Assembly (NCBI GenBank): GCA_022592435.1
Contig: JABYQS010000085.1
Location: 1-64,000, forward strand
Origin: Cerioporus squamosus
Lineage: Eukaryota; Basidiomycota; Agaricomycetes; Polyporales; Polyporaceae
DNA: 64,000 bases
Reading direction: 5' to 3'
Shown: positions 10,621-22,438 of the stretch, one piece after another
Numbering within the stretch: the first letter of the stretch is position 1
Layout of the letters: the number at the start of each line of letters is the position of its first letter
Made by a program: the position numbers and the translations under genes
The notes under the pieces: generated by a model
Database searches by the model: none
Told to the model about the DNA's origin: nothing
What the model saw: the letters and a program-made list of their open reading frames with translations, nothing else

Positions 10621-11791
10621 ATGAAGGAGCTCGAGCCTGACGTCTCCTCGAATTCGCAACAGAAGCCCGCCTCCTCAAGCGCGCCACGACCACTACCTGA
10701 ACTGCCGGAAGGAGATGCTTTGCGCTGTTGCCATACCTGCAATAAACCGGAGGTCCCGGGTATGAAACTGAAGAAATGCAGCGGTTGCCGCAACATACTC
10801 TACTGCAGCGGAGAATGCCAGAAGGCGGGCTGGCCACAGCACAAGTAAGTGGCCACTTCAGACTGACTTGATCATCTTGAAAGCATCACTGTGATACTTA
10901 CCGCCGGGCATGCACACAGAGCTACATGTCGAGCCGGACCTCCTGCGCAGCAAGAGAAGCTCGCTCAGTACGGATACACGTCGGCTGCCGCCTTCTCGCG
11001 AGATATCCGCGACTACGTCAACGCTCACTCGTGGGCTATCGGTAACCTGGTCACGATCCAAAGGCAAATATGGCGCGACACGCATCCGAACGCTCCTATT
11101 AGCGAACAGCCCCGCCTCATCACGTTCCTTCTGCGCTGTCAGACGACCCCCGACTCCCACAAGAACCGCAATCCGCCACGCGCTTTGCCCTCATGGCCGA
11201 ACCCACCGTGCGCGACATGGACAAGTGGATACGCGATTGTCCTCACTGGTGGCAGCAGTCGCAGGCAGGGCGTGCCGAACTCAAGAGAGGGTACGTGCGC
11301 GAGTATGGGTCGGAGTACATCGACATTCTCTCGATCGAATACTTTGTTCCGGAAACGAACTCGTGCACGATGGACTTCGGCCCCATCCTCACGCCTGTCG
11401 ACCCCCTTCCCGATCCCCGCCTGCGCTGGCCGCTCTTCAGCGACATGGTCGTGTTTCTCATGAGGAGCATGAACCGCGGCTTTCCGCTCCGTGCGAGTGA
11501 GGAGTCCTCGCGTGTGGGCATCCCTGGACGCTTTGTACGCTCGGAGGGGAGCTGGCAATGGAAGCCTCTCTTCCAATCTTGGGATAAGTATGCTCCAGAT
11601 CAGGGAAAGGGGAAGGGGGAGGATGCCGCTCATCGTGAGTTGGACCTTGCGATATCTGCTCGCGTTTTCTGGTCCGGGCCAATGCCCGATCTTATGGAGG
11701 CTCAAGCGTGGTTCTGCACGGTACGACACTACCACTTCTTAGTGACCTCACTGTTTTCATGCGACTACTTCCTCTGCAGATAACAGGCTGA
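10621..11791 (+). pseudogene. MYND zinc-finger protein, copy A (one frameshift)
   Basis: Exon 1 (10621-10844) encodes a MYND finger: CHTC, CSGC, YCSGECQ, W and HK. The final cysteine is supplied after the intron (10845-10919) by HKATC. Exon 2 encodes a C-terminal region with NETNSCTMDF-like and PGRFVRSEGSWQWK motifs shared with the four other MYND genes here. A second intron precedes the last codons (ITG, stop 11789-11791). Relative to copy B one base is missing near 11173-11178 (AATCCGCC against AATCCCGC), which breaks the frame between RCQTTPDSHKNRN and the WIRDCPHWW part. MYND fingers bind proline-rich peptides; the target here is unknown. It could be a working gene with a sequencing error. 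Confidence 0.8.
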
Positions 11792-12474
11792 TGTCCTCTT
11801 CGAAGGCTGCATAGCCCTTGTCCGGCTCGATCGTGCAGTCCATAACCTCTCTATGCAGAATCATACATCCGCGCGGATGTCGCCGCACTAGTGCTCGAGT
11901 TGTGATATACACATGGGAAACCTGGAACCGGACAGCCGCACGCAGCACGCAGCACGAGAAACTGCATTGTAAGTCCCGCAAGTTCACGTTCCCTGGTGGC
12001 GTGGCAAATATACATAACTACTATGTCGGGTTCCTCGTCCATCTGAACGGACTCATGTCGCGCAGCGTCTGTCGATGGCTCCGGGTAGTACCCATCTGTA
12101 GGTGCCCTGGAAAAACTGGATGTAGACTATCAGGAGTGGATATGATGTGTGTGGACCGACCACTATCAGGTCTCAAGTCAAGCGCACCCTTGCGGGATCC
12201 AGAGAAGGGATACAGTAAATTCAAGTCGAGCATGTTGGGTGTATGGACGTGGTGTCAACGGATCTAGGTGTATACACTGTCAAGTCCAGACATCGGAGGC
12301 GAACCGGTTCGAACCTTGGTTGCTTCCTTGGAAGTTTTATCCGGGTTCGTCTGGGTTCGTCTTGGGTCAGGTCTTGCCAACTTATCTTTGCTACCATCAT
12401 CGTACTGAGTACTAAGTACTGACCGCTTGAACGCTTCTTGAGTCCTACTTCTTCCTCTCCGATTTACTGCGACC
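11792..12474. other. Spacer between MYND copies A and B
   Basis: No coding feature recognised. The last 175 bp are related to the copy A upstream flank. A short GGTTCGAACC palindrome near 12305 looks like a tRNA B box, but no tRNA can be folded around it. Confidence 0.35.
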
Positions 12475-13656
12475 ATGCCAAAGGAGGTCGTTCTCTACAA
12501 GGCCTCCTCAGAACAGGTCGAACGGCCGGAGAGTCAGCAGCCTGCCTCCTCGAGAGCGCTACCTCCTCCAAATTCAACTCCACCTGTTCTGCCGGAAGGA
12601 GATGCTTTGCGCTGTTGCCACACCTGCCGTGAACCAGAGGTGCCAGGCCTGAAGCTGAAGAAATGCAGCAGCTGCCGCAATATACTGTACTGCAGCGTGA
12701 AATGCCAGAAGGCGGACTGGCCACGGCATAAGTAGATCGCTCATCAACTTCTGCTTGAATCGCATCCATCGTGATACATATCGAACATGCACATAGATCC
12801 ACATGCCGAGCCGGGCCTCCTGCACAGCAAGAGCCGCTTGCTCAGTACGGATACACGTCGGCTGCGGCCTTCTCGCGGGATATCCGCGACTATGTCAACG
12901 CTCACTCGTGGGCCATCCGTAACCTGACCATGATCAAGAGGTAGATCTGGCGCGACACGCATCCGACCACGCCTATAAGACAGCAACCCCGCCTCATCAC
13001 GTTCCGTCTGCGTTGTCAAACGACGCCCGACTCCCACAAGAACCGCAATCCCGCAACGCGCTTTGCCGTCGTGGGCGAGCCCGCCGTCGGTGACATAGAC
13101 CAGTGGATTCGGGACTGCCCTCATTGGTGGGAGCAGTCACAGCTAGGGCGCGCCGAGCTCGAGCGGGAGTACATGCGCGAGCATGGGCCCCTATACCTGG
13201 GCATCTTCTCGATTGAGTACTTCGTCCCGGAAACGAACTCGTGCACGATGGACTTTCTCCCCATCCTGGACCCTGTCGGTCCCGATCCCGACCCCCACTT
13301 GCGGCGGCCGCTCTTCGACGACATGGCCAAGTTCTCCATAAAGAGCATGAACCGTGGATTCCCGCTCCGTATGAGCGACGAGTCTCGACAGGTGGCCATT
13401 CCTGGACGCTTTGTACGCTCGGAGAGGAGCTGGCAGTGGAAGGCTCTCTTCAGTTCCTGGGACGAGTATTCTCCAGGCCAGGGAGAAGATGCCGCACATC
13501 GCGAGTTGGACCTTGCCATATCCGCTCGTACGTTCTTCCACGGGCCAATGCCTGACCTCATGAAGGCTCAAGCGTGGTTCTGCACGGTGAGATACGCCGT
13601 CTGTTTTCGGATGAATGCGCCATTCTGATATTTTTGCCTCTTCGCAGATGTGTTGA
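12475..13656 (+). pseudogene. MYND zinc-finger protein, copy B (in-frame stop)
   Basis: Same plan as copy A. Exon 1 (12475-12731) carries the MYND finger (CHTC, CSSC, YCSVKCQ, W, HK) and exon 2 (from 12797) supplies the last cysteine in HKSTC. The last intron leads to a stop at 13654-13656. A TAG at 12942-12944 interrupts exon 2 where copy A has a CAA glutamine codon (VTIQRQIW against MIKR-stop-IW). The C-terminal module downstream of the stop is still open and keeps PGRFVRSERSWQWK. Translation would give a protein with the finger only. It can be a true null allele or a base error. Confidence 0.82.
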
Positions 13657-15676
13657 TACCCTCGTCCAAGCGAGGTAGACCATGCCCGATTCTTTCTTGC
13701 ATCCCATCTACTTCTTGAAGGATGGTACTCCATCGCACGACTGTCCAGTGTCAGATACGAATGTACGCACCAGTGTTTCAATACCCTCCGGTCTATCGGA
13801 ATTGCTTTGTGATCTCACCAGGTACATATGGATGCAGCTACCTAACAAGCATGAACGGAACCGAGCAGCTTGAGGAGGAAAAATTGTGAGGAAATTCTCC
13901 ATGTGGCCGTTCAAGTTGCATGGTGGCGCGAACGGAGGAGGTTGATGGCGCCGAAAAGCGTTGCACGGTTGCGCGGAGACGCCCACACCGCATCTTCGTC
14001 CCGTTCATCGTATGCATGACATTCAAGGTATAGAAGATCTGGTCGTACAGGTTTGTGTTCTATATGAGCTCATAAATCGCGTTCATCTCATCGTGCAGCG
14101 TGTCGCCATCGCAAGGCCGAGGCCGACGGACCAGGACCAATACTTCGAGATTCCTTCACTCGAATCTGGGAAATCCGGGCGTGCAGCATTCCCGACATAT
14201 GGCCCCGACATTTGATTGCTATGTTGTGTGTTCAGTACCGCTAGGAACGCTTCATCCTCGGTCGGCTGGTCATTACCAGCCTGTCGATGTGCACTTGATA
14301 CCGACGAAGGGCCGCCAGGACATCGGATCATTAGGTCTGGACCCGTTTGCGTATCCGTGAACCTCTTCTGGCCGAATAGCATGGTAAGTCAGTCGTTGTT
14401 CATGAGTATGAGGATGGGCCCGCTTAGTCCAAAACTCAGCGAAGCACCGACACGAAGATGAGAACAGAGATCCCCTGTCACTGTGTATGGTCTGATCAGG
14501 TGCGATATTGCAGAATTTAGTGCGGTTGTCGTTGAAGAACTTAATCTGTGTGGCATTTGCATGCCGTTACGGCCGCCGAGTCCACCTCAATCTTGGAGCT
14601 CTGACCTGCGGCTTCAAGACGACACTACAATTCAATACAGCAATGCAGGCAATCCCCATACGGCGGGACCCTGTGAGATTGTTGCAACCCCTTGAGCACT
14701 AACTCGCGCTGGCTACTAGTCTGTAAGGACGATCCCGTGACCGATCCAACGCGCCACTGTCGTCCGGCCGTTCGCAAAGCTCTAGGCTCGCTTGCCAGCC
14801 TGTAGTTCCTCGTCCCTCAGAATACAGGCTGGTACGTCTTCGCAGGGGGGGTGGCAGTGAGGTACCGTGGGAACATCTTCTCTCGCTCTCAGTCCCTCGT
14901 CCACTTGGGACTCCAGGCTCAGCCAGAGATTACGCCGTGTGGTAGATACACGACCCGGAGACCGTGGTCTCAGGGAACTTTGTCCACGATCTCGGCAGCT
15001 TGGAGGACGAGAGAATGAGTTTTACGCAAGTGCTAGCGCCCGAGCTTCCAGCTCCATGCGCTCAGCGCCCAATTGTCTGGCAAGTGCTGTCTTGGTCGGA
15101 GAACATTATTCTCCCTTGTACTCTAGGCCATCCTTGACACGTCACATAGTTCCTCGCGGGGGCCAGTCGAGCTTCAAGCGCGTACTGATGATATCACTCA
15201 CACAGGGCGTGTCAGGGCGGCCGTGGCCGCCGTGTGGGAGCGGGATGGTCTCTGCGTCACCCAGCCGGTCGTCGCCTACAATTCGTTCCTGGCTCAAGGG
15301 TCGCAGGTAGGTTCACGATTGTGCTTTCCATTTCTGCTGAGTCGAGTCTTGTTGCAAGGCTCAGACTCAGACTCGAAGTCATCTGATCCTCCGGAGACAA
15401 GCTACGATAGATATGGTGTCATCCGGAATATCAAGGATCAAGATAGCCTTGTACTCGAACTCGTTCGAGCAAACTTAACATCGGCGCGACAAGCGGAACA
15501 TCAGTGTCTCCGCAGGGTCCACCATGCAGGTTGGCCCCCGGTTGGACACTCATACTGCATTCGATACTGACTGTGCCACTACATTCTTCAGCACGCCCAC
15601 ACAGATGCAACTACCACATCCCGCCGGAGCGAGATATATGAACAGCCAACTTTCGGGCTGAGAGGGTCACTACACC
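13657..15676. other. Intergenic region upstream of the terpene synthase
   Basis: About 2 kb. An exon-like open stretch near 15160-15306 (RVRAAVAAVWERDGLCVTQPVV) ends at a good GT donor, and another open stretch lies near 14880-15120, but I recognise no domain and cannot build a gene. It may hold a relic gene and contains the synthase promoter. Confidence 0.3.
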
Positions 15677-17065
15677 ATGCCCCTTCAATCTCGCATGACA
15701 TTCAGGCTCCCCGACACGCTGTCCAACTGGCCGTGGCCTCGCCAGCTGAATCCCCACTACACCGAAGTGAAAGCAGAGTCGTCGGCATGGCTGGAGTCCT
15801 TCCACGCCTTCGGACCCAAGGCCCAGAAGGCGTTCAACAAGTGCGACTTCAGTGGGTAGACTCATCACCATCTCTCGACGACGTCGTTCATCGAAGCCGA
15901 TCTTGCAGACCTCCTCGCCTCGCTTGCGTATCCGTCGGCCACCAAGGGTATTCCTGACTCTCCTCAGGTTTCAGTGGAAGAGATACTGACCGTGCGTTTA
16001 CAGAGCAACTGCGAACCGGATGCGACCTCATGAACCTCTTCTTCGTATTCGATGAGTATTCGGATGTCGAGGACGAACGGACGGTGCAAGCGTTCGCAGA
16101 CGTCATCATGGACGCGCTGCGAAACCCTCACAAGGCGCGCCCCGCTGGTGAACCCCTCCTCGGGGAAATAGCAAGGCAGTGCGTTCTTCCGACTGAACAG
16201 CATGTATTCATCCTCACCCCACCTTTTCCCTGCTTGCAGGTTCTGGGAGCGTGCTATCAAGACCGCCAGCGGGTCCGCTCAGCGTCGGTTCATCAACACG
16301 TTCGACGCGTACTGCCAGTCGGTGGTGCAGCAGGCAGCCGACCGTGATGTACAACGTTTGCGCAGTGTCGACAGCTACCTCGAGATGCGGAGGGAGAACA
16401 TCGGCGCCAAGCCGTCCTTCGCGTTGCTCGAGCTCGACATGAACCTGCCGGACGAGGTCATTGCGCACCCTATCATCGTGGACCTGACTACCTGGGCTAT
16501 CGACATGCTCGTCCTCGGGAACGTGAGTCATGCTTCCCGTTAGTTAGGCGGCGATGATGTTGACAAGCGGCCGCAGGACATATGCTCGTACAACGTGGAA
16601 CAAGCTCGGGGGGACGACGGGTGCAATATAGTGACTATTGTCATGCACCAGTTCCAGACCGACCTCCGCGGGGCTATGAAGTGGATAGGAGACCACCACA
16701 AGACACTAGTCGACCGGTTCCTTGCGCAGTACGACGATCTCCCGACGTGGGGCTCAGATATCGACGCCCAGGTGGCGCGTTACATCCAGGGACTTGGGAA
16801 TTGGGTTCGCGCCAACGATGCCTGGAGCTTCGAGAGCCAGAGATATTTCGGGTTAGATGGGTTGGACATAGCGGAGGGTCGCTGGGTCGCTTTACTCCCG
16901 AAGATCGCGGAGAGCTCGCTCCCTGACCGCGCAGGAATTATGGGCGTCGCCGCGCGCATCGACAAGCTCAGGTTCATGATCTCTCGGTTGCGTGGCTTCG
17001 CGCTACTCTCTCTGTGCGTCTTGGTGGCGTCACTGAGTGTATGCACGCGTCCACAGCCCCTGTAA
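15677..17065 (+). CDS. Sesquiterpene synthase (class I terpene cyclase)
   Basis: Five exons (15677-15851, 15909-15947, 16004-16178, 16240-16522, 16577-17065) join in frame to 386 residues. The aspartate-rich motif is D88-E-Y-S-D92. The NSE/DTE-type motif is N224-D-I-C-S228-Y-N-V-E232, formed across the exon 4/5 junction. In the family these residues hold three magnesium ions and ionise farnesyl diphosphate; agaricomycete synthases with the D-E-x-x-D form make products such as protoilludene or cadinane types, but the product cannot be read from sequence. The protein is soluble except for an unusual hydrophobic C-terminal tail (about residues 360-380). A P450 in the same direction 1.4 kb downstream suggests a biosynthetic pair. 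Confidence 0.9.
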
Positions 17066-18495
17066 TTCGACAGGCAGATCTAGAGTCGTGCTACTTGTGT
17101 ACTAGTAGGATATTTGGCTGTGACCACCGTATTATCTACACTCCAATAGACGTTCCGGGAGAAAGATACCGCGACGACATACATCAGATCCCCAGTCAGA
17201 TTGACAGCGTTGTGGAAGTCATGTAGCTCCGACCAAGTCTCTTAACATGAACCCGATACAGGCAAGTCATGTGCATCGCCAGCGCGGACTTGAGCGAGCG
17301 AGCGGGCTCCGGCTCTGAAAACAGGCAAGTTTATTATGTGGACGCCATGTGGGCGCATGGGCGCGCCGCCTTTGAGGAGTCGGTGGTGGCTGAGTTCCGA
17401 GGTACGCCGTGCTGCGCAGGTTTGTGGCATTATACTGCAATCGGCCGGTGTTTTCGGTTGACTGGTGGAAGGGATAATATAATGCATGGCAGAGTATTTG
17501 AGTATGACAGGGAGAATGGATGCAAGCATCGTGTGTCAACGAGGTGATTGGACAGGCTTCTTGTGGCTAAGCCCCGGGCGCGGGGCAGTTCCCGGTACCC
17601 GGGCGTCTCTGGGTCCTGCTTACACCAAGCCTGTGTTAGCTCTCTTCCTCCACTCATTTAACCCTGCCATGGGACCAGCACGCAATGTTAGTCTTGGACC
17701 CGGTGCCTTGCAGTGTCACGGAGACTTACATGAAAGCAGCGTTGATCACCGCCGATACTTCACCACTAGTACGAGTCTAAAACCGGGAGACCCTCATTCC
17801 GAGGAGAGTCCACCCCTTGCGCAGGGCGTACGGGTGCGCGGACAATAGACGACCCCGCCACTTATGTCACACGGGCCCAGAGAATGGTTGAATTTTTGGT
17901 AGGAGGCTGAACGCCACAAGCCTCGTTCACTACGAGCGATGGGAACAAAACGCCGGCCCGCGTTTCACTAGCTACTGCGACTTAACAGCGCTCTCATCGT
18001 CTGACCGATTTGTTTGGCAGCATCCGAATCTTACGCCAGAGAGTACCAGTCCACAACACATTCATGACAGATATCTGTTCATGCATGCCGAGCTCAAGAT
18101 CAGCCTATCAGTGCCACAGGTAATGCCAACGCGTCGGCTCGGAGTCAGATGCATCTCCAGGTCTACGGCTCCCGCTCGGCCATTCTCCTGTCATGCTAAC
18201 CTTCAGGAGCGACACAAGGGCGACACTTGCAGTGATTATGGCATAACGTACCATTAATGGCTCATCGCCGTGTGATTCTGTCGGTATCATGTGTCATCGA
18301 GTTTGTCCTTTGCACCCGCTCAGGGCTCCAGAGGGCTCCAGGTACGACTTCGCGCACACTTATAGACCTCTACTAATAGCATCCTTCGGCCGTAGCTGCT
18401 GCCCCATGGACCCACAAGCTCATCTCAGCATGTTCAAGTCTGTGGCCCAGCGTTTCTCACCGTTCCCCCTTCTACAGCGCAGCATAAGTCTCAGC
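17066..18495. other. Spacer between terpene synthase and P450
   Basis: No gene recognised. It should contain the synthase terminator and P450 promoter. Open frames near 17269-17547 and 17486-17848 have no recognisable domain. Confidence 0.35.
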
Positions 18496-20665
18496 ATGCC
18501 AAACATCACCTACGTCGCATACGGCCTTGCCACACTCGTGCTCCTTCAGTATCTTGTAGTACTCACCCTACGCCGCACCTTTCCTCCGGGGCCCTTCGCG
18601 TTACCGATAGTGGGTAACCTCCTGCAGCTCTCGCACGACGCCTGGCTCAAGTTCACGGATTGGAAGCCCGTCTATGGTATGTGCTTATCTCTCGGATTGT
18701 GAATGTTGTGCTCATGTCGTACTAGGACCCATCGTATATCTAAACTTGGCCGGTCAGGACGTCATCGTACTCAACACTTTGCAGGCGGCCGCGGACCTGC
18801 TTGACCGAAAGGCCTCCATCTACTCTTCCCGCCCGCGCTTCGAAGTGGCGTGCAACATGCTCACAGAGGGCATGTTCTTCGTTTTCCAAGAGTACGGAGA
18901 TCGGTATGTGATCATTCACGCACATAGTTCTGGATCTCACGTCGACCAGGTGGCGCCGTATGCGTCGTGCTGCACACGAGGGTCTGCATACTGGTGTCGT
19001 GAAGGATTACTATCCGATACAGACTATTGAAGCCGCGATCCTCCTCAAAGCTATGGTCAGAGCGTCATACGACTGGGACAAGCACATGCGAAGGTTCGGC
19101 TATCGCTACTACGACACAAATCATACGGGATGCTGATGTCCCACATTTCAGGGCTGCGGCGTCGACTGTCCTGTCTGTAACCTACGGGTCTCCTCCGTTG
19201 GAGAGTGTGGAGGATCCGTCCATGGTGCTTTTGGAGAATTTCACCCACAGGATAGTGCGAGCGGGATACGTCGATGGCTACCTCATCGAGCTTTTCCCGT
19301 TGCTGAAGCACCTTCCTGCCGTCCTCGCTCCTTGGAAGAGGGAGGCCTACCATTGGGCTCCGCAGTTCACTCGACTATTCGAAGGTCTCTACGGCGCAGT
19401 CAAGGGGAAAGTGGTGGGTTCCCCCGTGGAGTACCCACCAGACGGACCGTTGACCAATACTTCGCAGCTGGAAGGCAACGTCCCATCGAGCTTCGCTGCC
19501 TCCATGGTCGAGAAGCAGATCAAGTACGACCTGAGCGACAAGGAGACCTCTTGGCTCGTAGGAACCATGTATGTCCTTCACGTCTCCTCTCCTACAGACG
19601 AGGTATCTGACCGGGGTTGCTCACCAGAGCTGCGGCATATGAAACGGTATGCCCTCCTGTCCATATTGAGTCGGACTCATTGGTCTGATCACGCGTGGCA
19701 GATCTCAGGAACCATGGCATGGTTCATGCTCGCCATGGTCCTCTATCCTGAAGCACAGCGCAAAGCTCAAGAAGAACTCGACGCGGTTGTCGGCCGAAGC
19801 CGACTCCCTACTTTCGACGATCTCGACAACTTGGTCCACATCCAAGCGATCGTGAAGGAGATTCTCAGATGGCACCCGGTAGACCCTCTTGGTGAGTGCT
19901 TAATTTAAGCCGACATACACGCCTCGTTCACATCGTTACACCCTTCTACTAGGCATGCAACATCGCTCGACCGAGGCAAGTGAAGCACAATGCTCGCCGC
20001 ACGCTTTCGGCAGTTTCGCTCATGGTATTCTGTGTCCCACAGGACGATGTGTACGAAGGGTACTTCATCCCGAAGGGAACCATCTGCATTGCGAATATCT
20101 GGTCGGTCTGAGTCTTGTTGCGCCGATATAAGTGAAGATAGATCGCTTACGACGTTGCGGCCCAGGGCGATAAATCGCGATCCCGAACTGTGGGGTCCGG
20201 ATGCGAATGAGTTCAAGCCCGAACGACACATCGGGCCTGATGGCAAGCTCGCTCCGTCTCCCCCGGACACCAAAGAGGAGGGACACGTCTCGTTCGGCTT
20301 TGGACGCAGGTACGCCCTTGCCAATGACTTCTCAGACTGTGCGCTGCTCATGATCGACACGCACCTAGGATCTGCGTGGGCCGTCACCTCGCTCGGAACT
20401 CGCTCTTGATCACGATTGCGTCCGTCCTCTGGATGTTCGATGTACTGCCACCCTTGGGACCGGACGGAGAGGAGGTCACCTGCTCTGAGAAGAGTATCGA
20501 TATGGGCCTTGTCGTGTGAGGATATTTTCCATCGAGAACGCTGTTGCAATGGCTGACTCCGACCGTCTCAACAGACGCCCCCAGGAGTATAATTATCGCT
20601 TCCAGGTTCGCATCCCAGATGCTGAGGAGATACTCGCAAGCCACAAGGAGGTCCTAAGTCCGTGA
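18496..20665 (+). CDS. Cytochrome P450 (OrdA-like), terpene cluster
   Basis: The protein starts MPNITYVAYGLATLVLLQYL, a membrane anchor, then the proline hinge FPPGPFALPIVGN. In-frame ATGs at 18406 and 18430 would add up to 30 residues; 18496 gives the usual anchor. Further motifs are an N-terminal RRMRRAAHEGL segment, an I-helix region around ISGTMAWFMLAMVL, EILR (ExxR), the PERH region (FKPERHIGPDG), and the haem loop FGFGRRICVGRHLA formed across an intron, whose cysteine ligates haem. About eight short GT-AG introns are inferred and the stop is 20663-20665. P450s of this type oxidise small hydrophobic molecules at the ER membrane; next to a terpene synthase, oxidation of its product is a reasonable inference. 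Confidence 0.87.
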
Positions 20666-21009
20666 GCGAGGCAGGTACAGTCCTCGCGACGGGCTCGAGA
20701 GATCGTCGCTGGCGTTCTCATCTATTTATTGACGAGATGCGTTCATGTACCAAGAATTAGTATTCAGTGTCGACAACAAGCATTTTCCCATCATTCCGAG
20801 ACATTCTACTAGTGAACCTGCTACCAAGGGAGTTTGAGCATATGAACATTGGCGAGACGATCAGGTAGGAAAACCATGGGATAATACAATGATGAGCTCC
20901 GGTGTGCTCGTCTGAGGTTCTGGATGCAGAGACAAGTCATGAGCACGAATAGCGAACCAGATAGATGATCGCACCTACGGGGACTCGCTCAGAAACTCCA
21001 GACACAAGT
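20666..21009. other. Convergent 3' region
   Basis: Non-coding space between the 3' ends of the P450 (+) and MYND-C (-). Nothing recognised. Confidence 0.4.
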
Positions 21010-22098
21010 CTACAAGCGTGTCATTGCCGTCATGAGCTCAGGAGGAGATACGTCCGAAAGCTTCAGCCGGCCCAGGACCTCGTCCAACACTGCGTCTCCG
21101 CCTGTGTATTCTTTCCAGTCTGCGAAGAGCGGTTTCCACGTCCATTTCCCTTGGACTCGAGAGAACCGCCCGGGTAAAGCGACAATCGGGTCGTTTCCCT
21201 CCAGAACACGGAGGGGACATCGCATGTTGATGCAACCCACACAGAGCGTCGACAGGTCGTCGAAGACCGCTCCCTGCTCCTCGGGCCCTGGAGGGTCGAA
21301 AGCGGTCGGTCGGAACTGTGGGTACGAGGCCGACATCGTCACTTTCAAGCCCTCGATGGCGTAGACGACGAGTAGGTCGCCGATGTAGTCCGGATCCTGC
21401 GCGTGTTCGTTCTCCGTCCCGGAGGAGAGACCGGAGCGACGCTCGCGCAGCTCGTCAGCAGAGTCCGACGAGCTGAAGTTAAAGCTCTTGATCCAGAATG
21501 CGCTCCCGGGCTCTCGATGGCTCCGGCGTTCTCTGGCAGAGCGGGGGACGAGCTGGATGTGGAAGGCCTTTGCTTGTTGCTGAGGCGAGAGCCACTCGAG
21601 GGAGCCTTCGCGACGGGCCGCTGCCTTCGCGATGCAGGAGAGTGCCCAGCCATGCGCCCCCCGGAAGTCCGTAAGAGCCTCCGAGAACTCCGTTATGGAC
21701 GAGAAACCAATAGCGCGGAAATGCTCCAGAACGAGCTCCTCGTTGGGTTTCCCTCTGGCGCAATTAGCGATCGCCTTGCATGAGGTTCTGCGGTGCTCGT
21801 GGTTAGCATGCATTGTGCAAAGTTGCACAGAGTGATCGGAACAATGGACGTAGCCTCACTTGTGCCTCTGCCACGCCGCTTTCTGGCACTCTCTGTTGCA
21901 GTAGAGCGCCGAGTCGCATCCTGCGCACCTCCTCAGTTCTCGGGAAGACTTCGAGCACCATTCGCACTTCCGCAGCTCTGGGGCAACTATAGCTGAGCCC
22001 GGCCCGCGTATGAGAGGTTCAGGGAAAGAGTGAGGCGTGTATAAACCTCCCAAACGCGTGTCATGGAGACTTGCAGAGTCTTCAACACGGAAGTCCAT
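21010..22098 (-). CDS. MYND zinc-finger protein, copy C (intact)
   Basis: ATG at 22098. Exon 1 encodes a MYND finger (CEWC, CAGC, YCNRECQ, W, HK). The intron splits it exactly as in the other copies, and exon 2 supplies the last cysteine in HKTSC. The C-terminal region is open to the stop at 21010 and carries the family motif as PGRFSRVQGKWTWK followed by LFADWKEY. The protein is about 340 residues. It is diverged from copies A and B but shares the layout, and it is the only one of the five genes without a visible break. Function unknown; a MYND finger suggests a protein-interaction role. Confidence 0.82.
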
Positions 22099-22438
22099 GG
22101 CGTGCGACTGTGAGTGCGGGGTCGCTGTGGCCTGGCACGTTCAAGTTGAAGTTGCAACTCGGCACCGCGAAGGATCTTGAGAAGTATATCAACATCTAAT
22201 CTTATCTTATCCCAGTTAAGTGAAGGCTTCCACCCTGTGGGTTCTCTGGTATGTGAGGTAGTATGTTGCGTGATGTCAAGAAGGACGATTACTGAGTTAG
22301 GAGACGACAGCGCAGCATGTGCAACGGACCGGAGGCCTGAGCAGTGAACGCCAGTCGAGTACTACTGCGCCATCCTCCACCCAGATACATTTGCTTGATC
22401 TCATCGACTTGACGAATGCCCCCGCAGACGGCGATCAC
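22099..22438. other. Spacer between MYND-C promoter and MYND-D 3' end
   Basis: Non-coding; nothing recognised beyond the expected promoter of copy C. Confidence 0.35.

Larger units (their letters stand above)
10450..13656 (+). repeat. Tandem duplication of a MYND gene (two units of about 1.85 kb)
   Basis: The unit starting near 10450 and the unit starting near 12299 each hold a promoter flank and a two-intron MYND gene. The proteins are very similar through both exons (for example both have VPETNSCTMDF and MNRGFPLR), and intron positions are identical. The space between 11792 and 12298 is not shared. Confidence 0.8.

Noticed and set aside
12300..12330. tRNA B box GGTTCGAACC
   Set aside because: No A box or cloverleaf can be folded around it.
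14880..15306. Possible gene with exon ending VVAYNSFLAQGSQ
   Set aside because: Two open stretches and one good donor, but no domain and no consistent exon chain.
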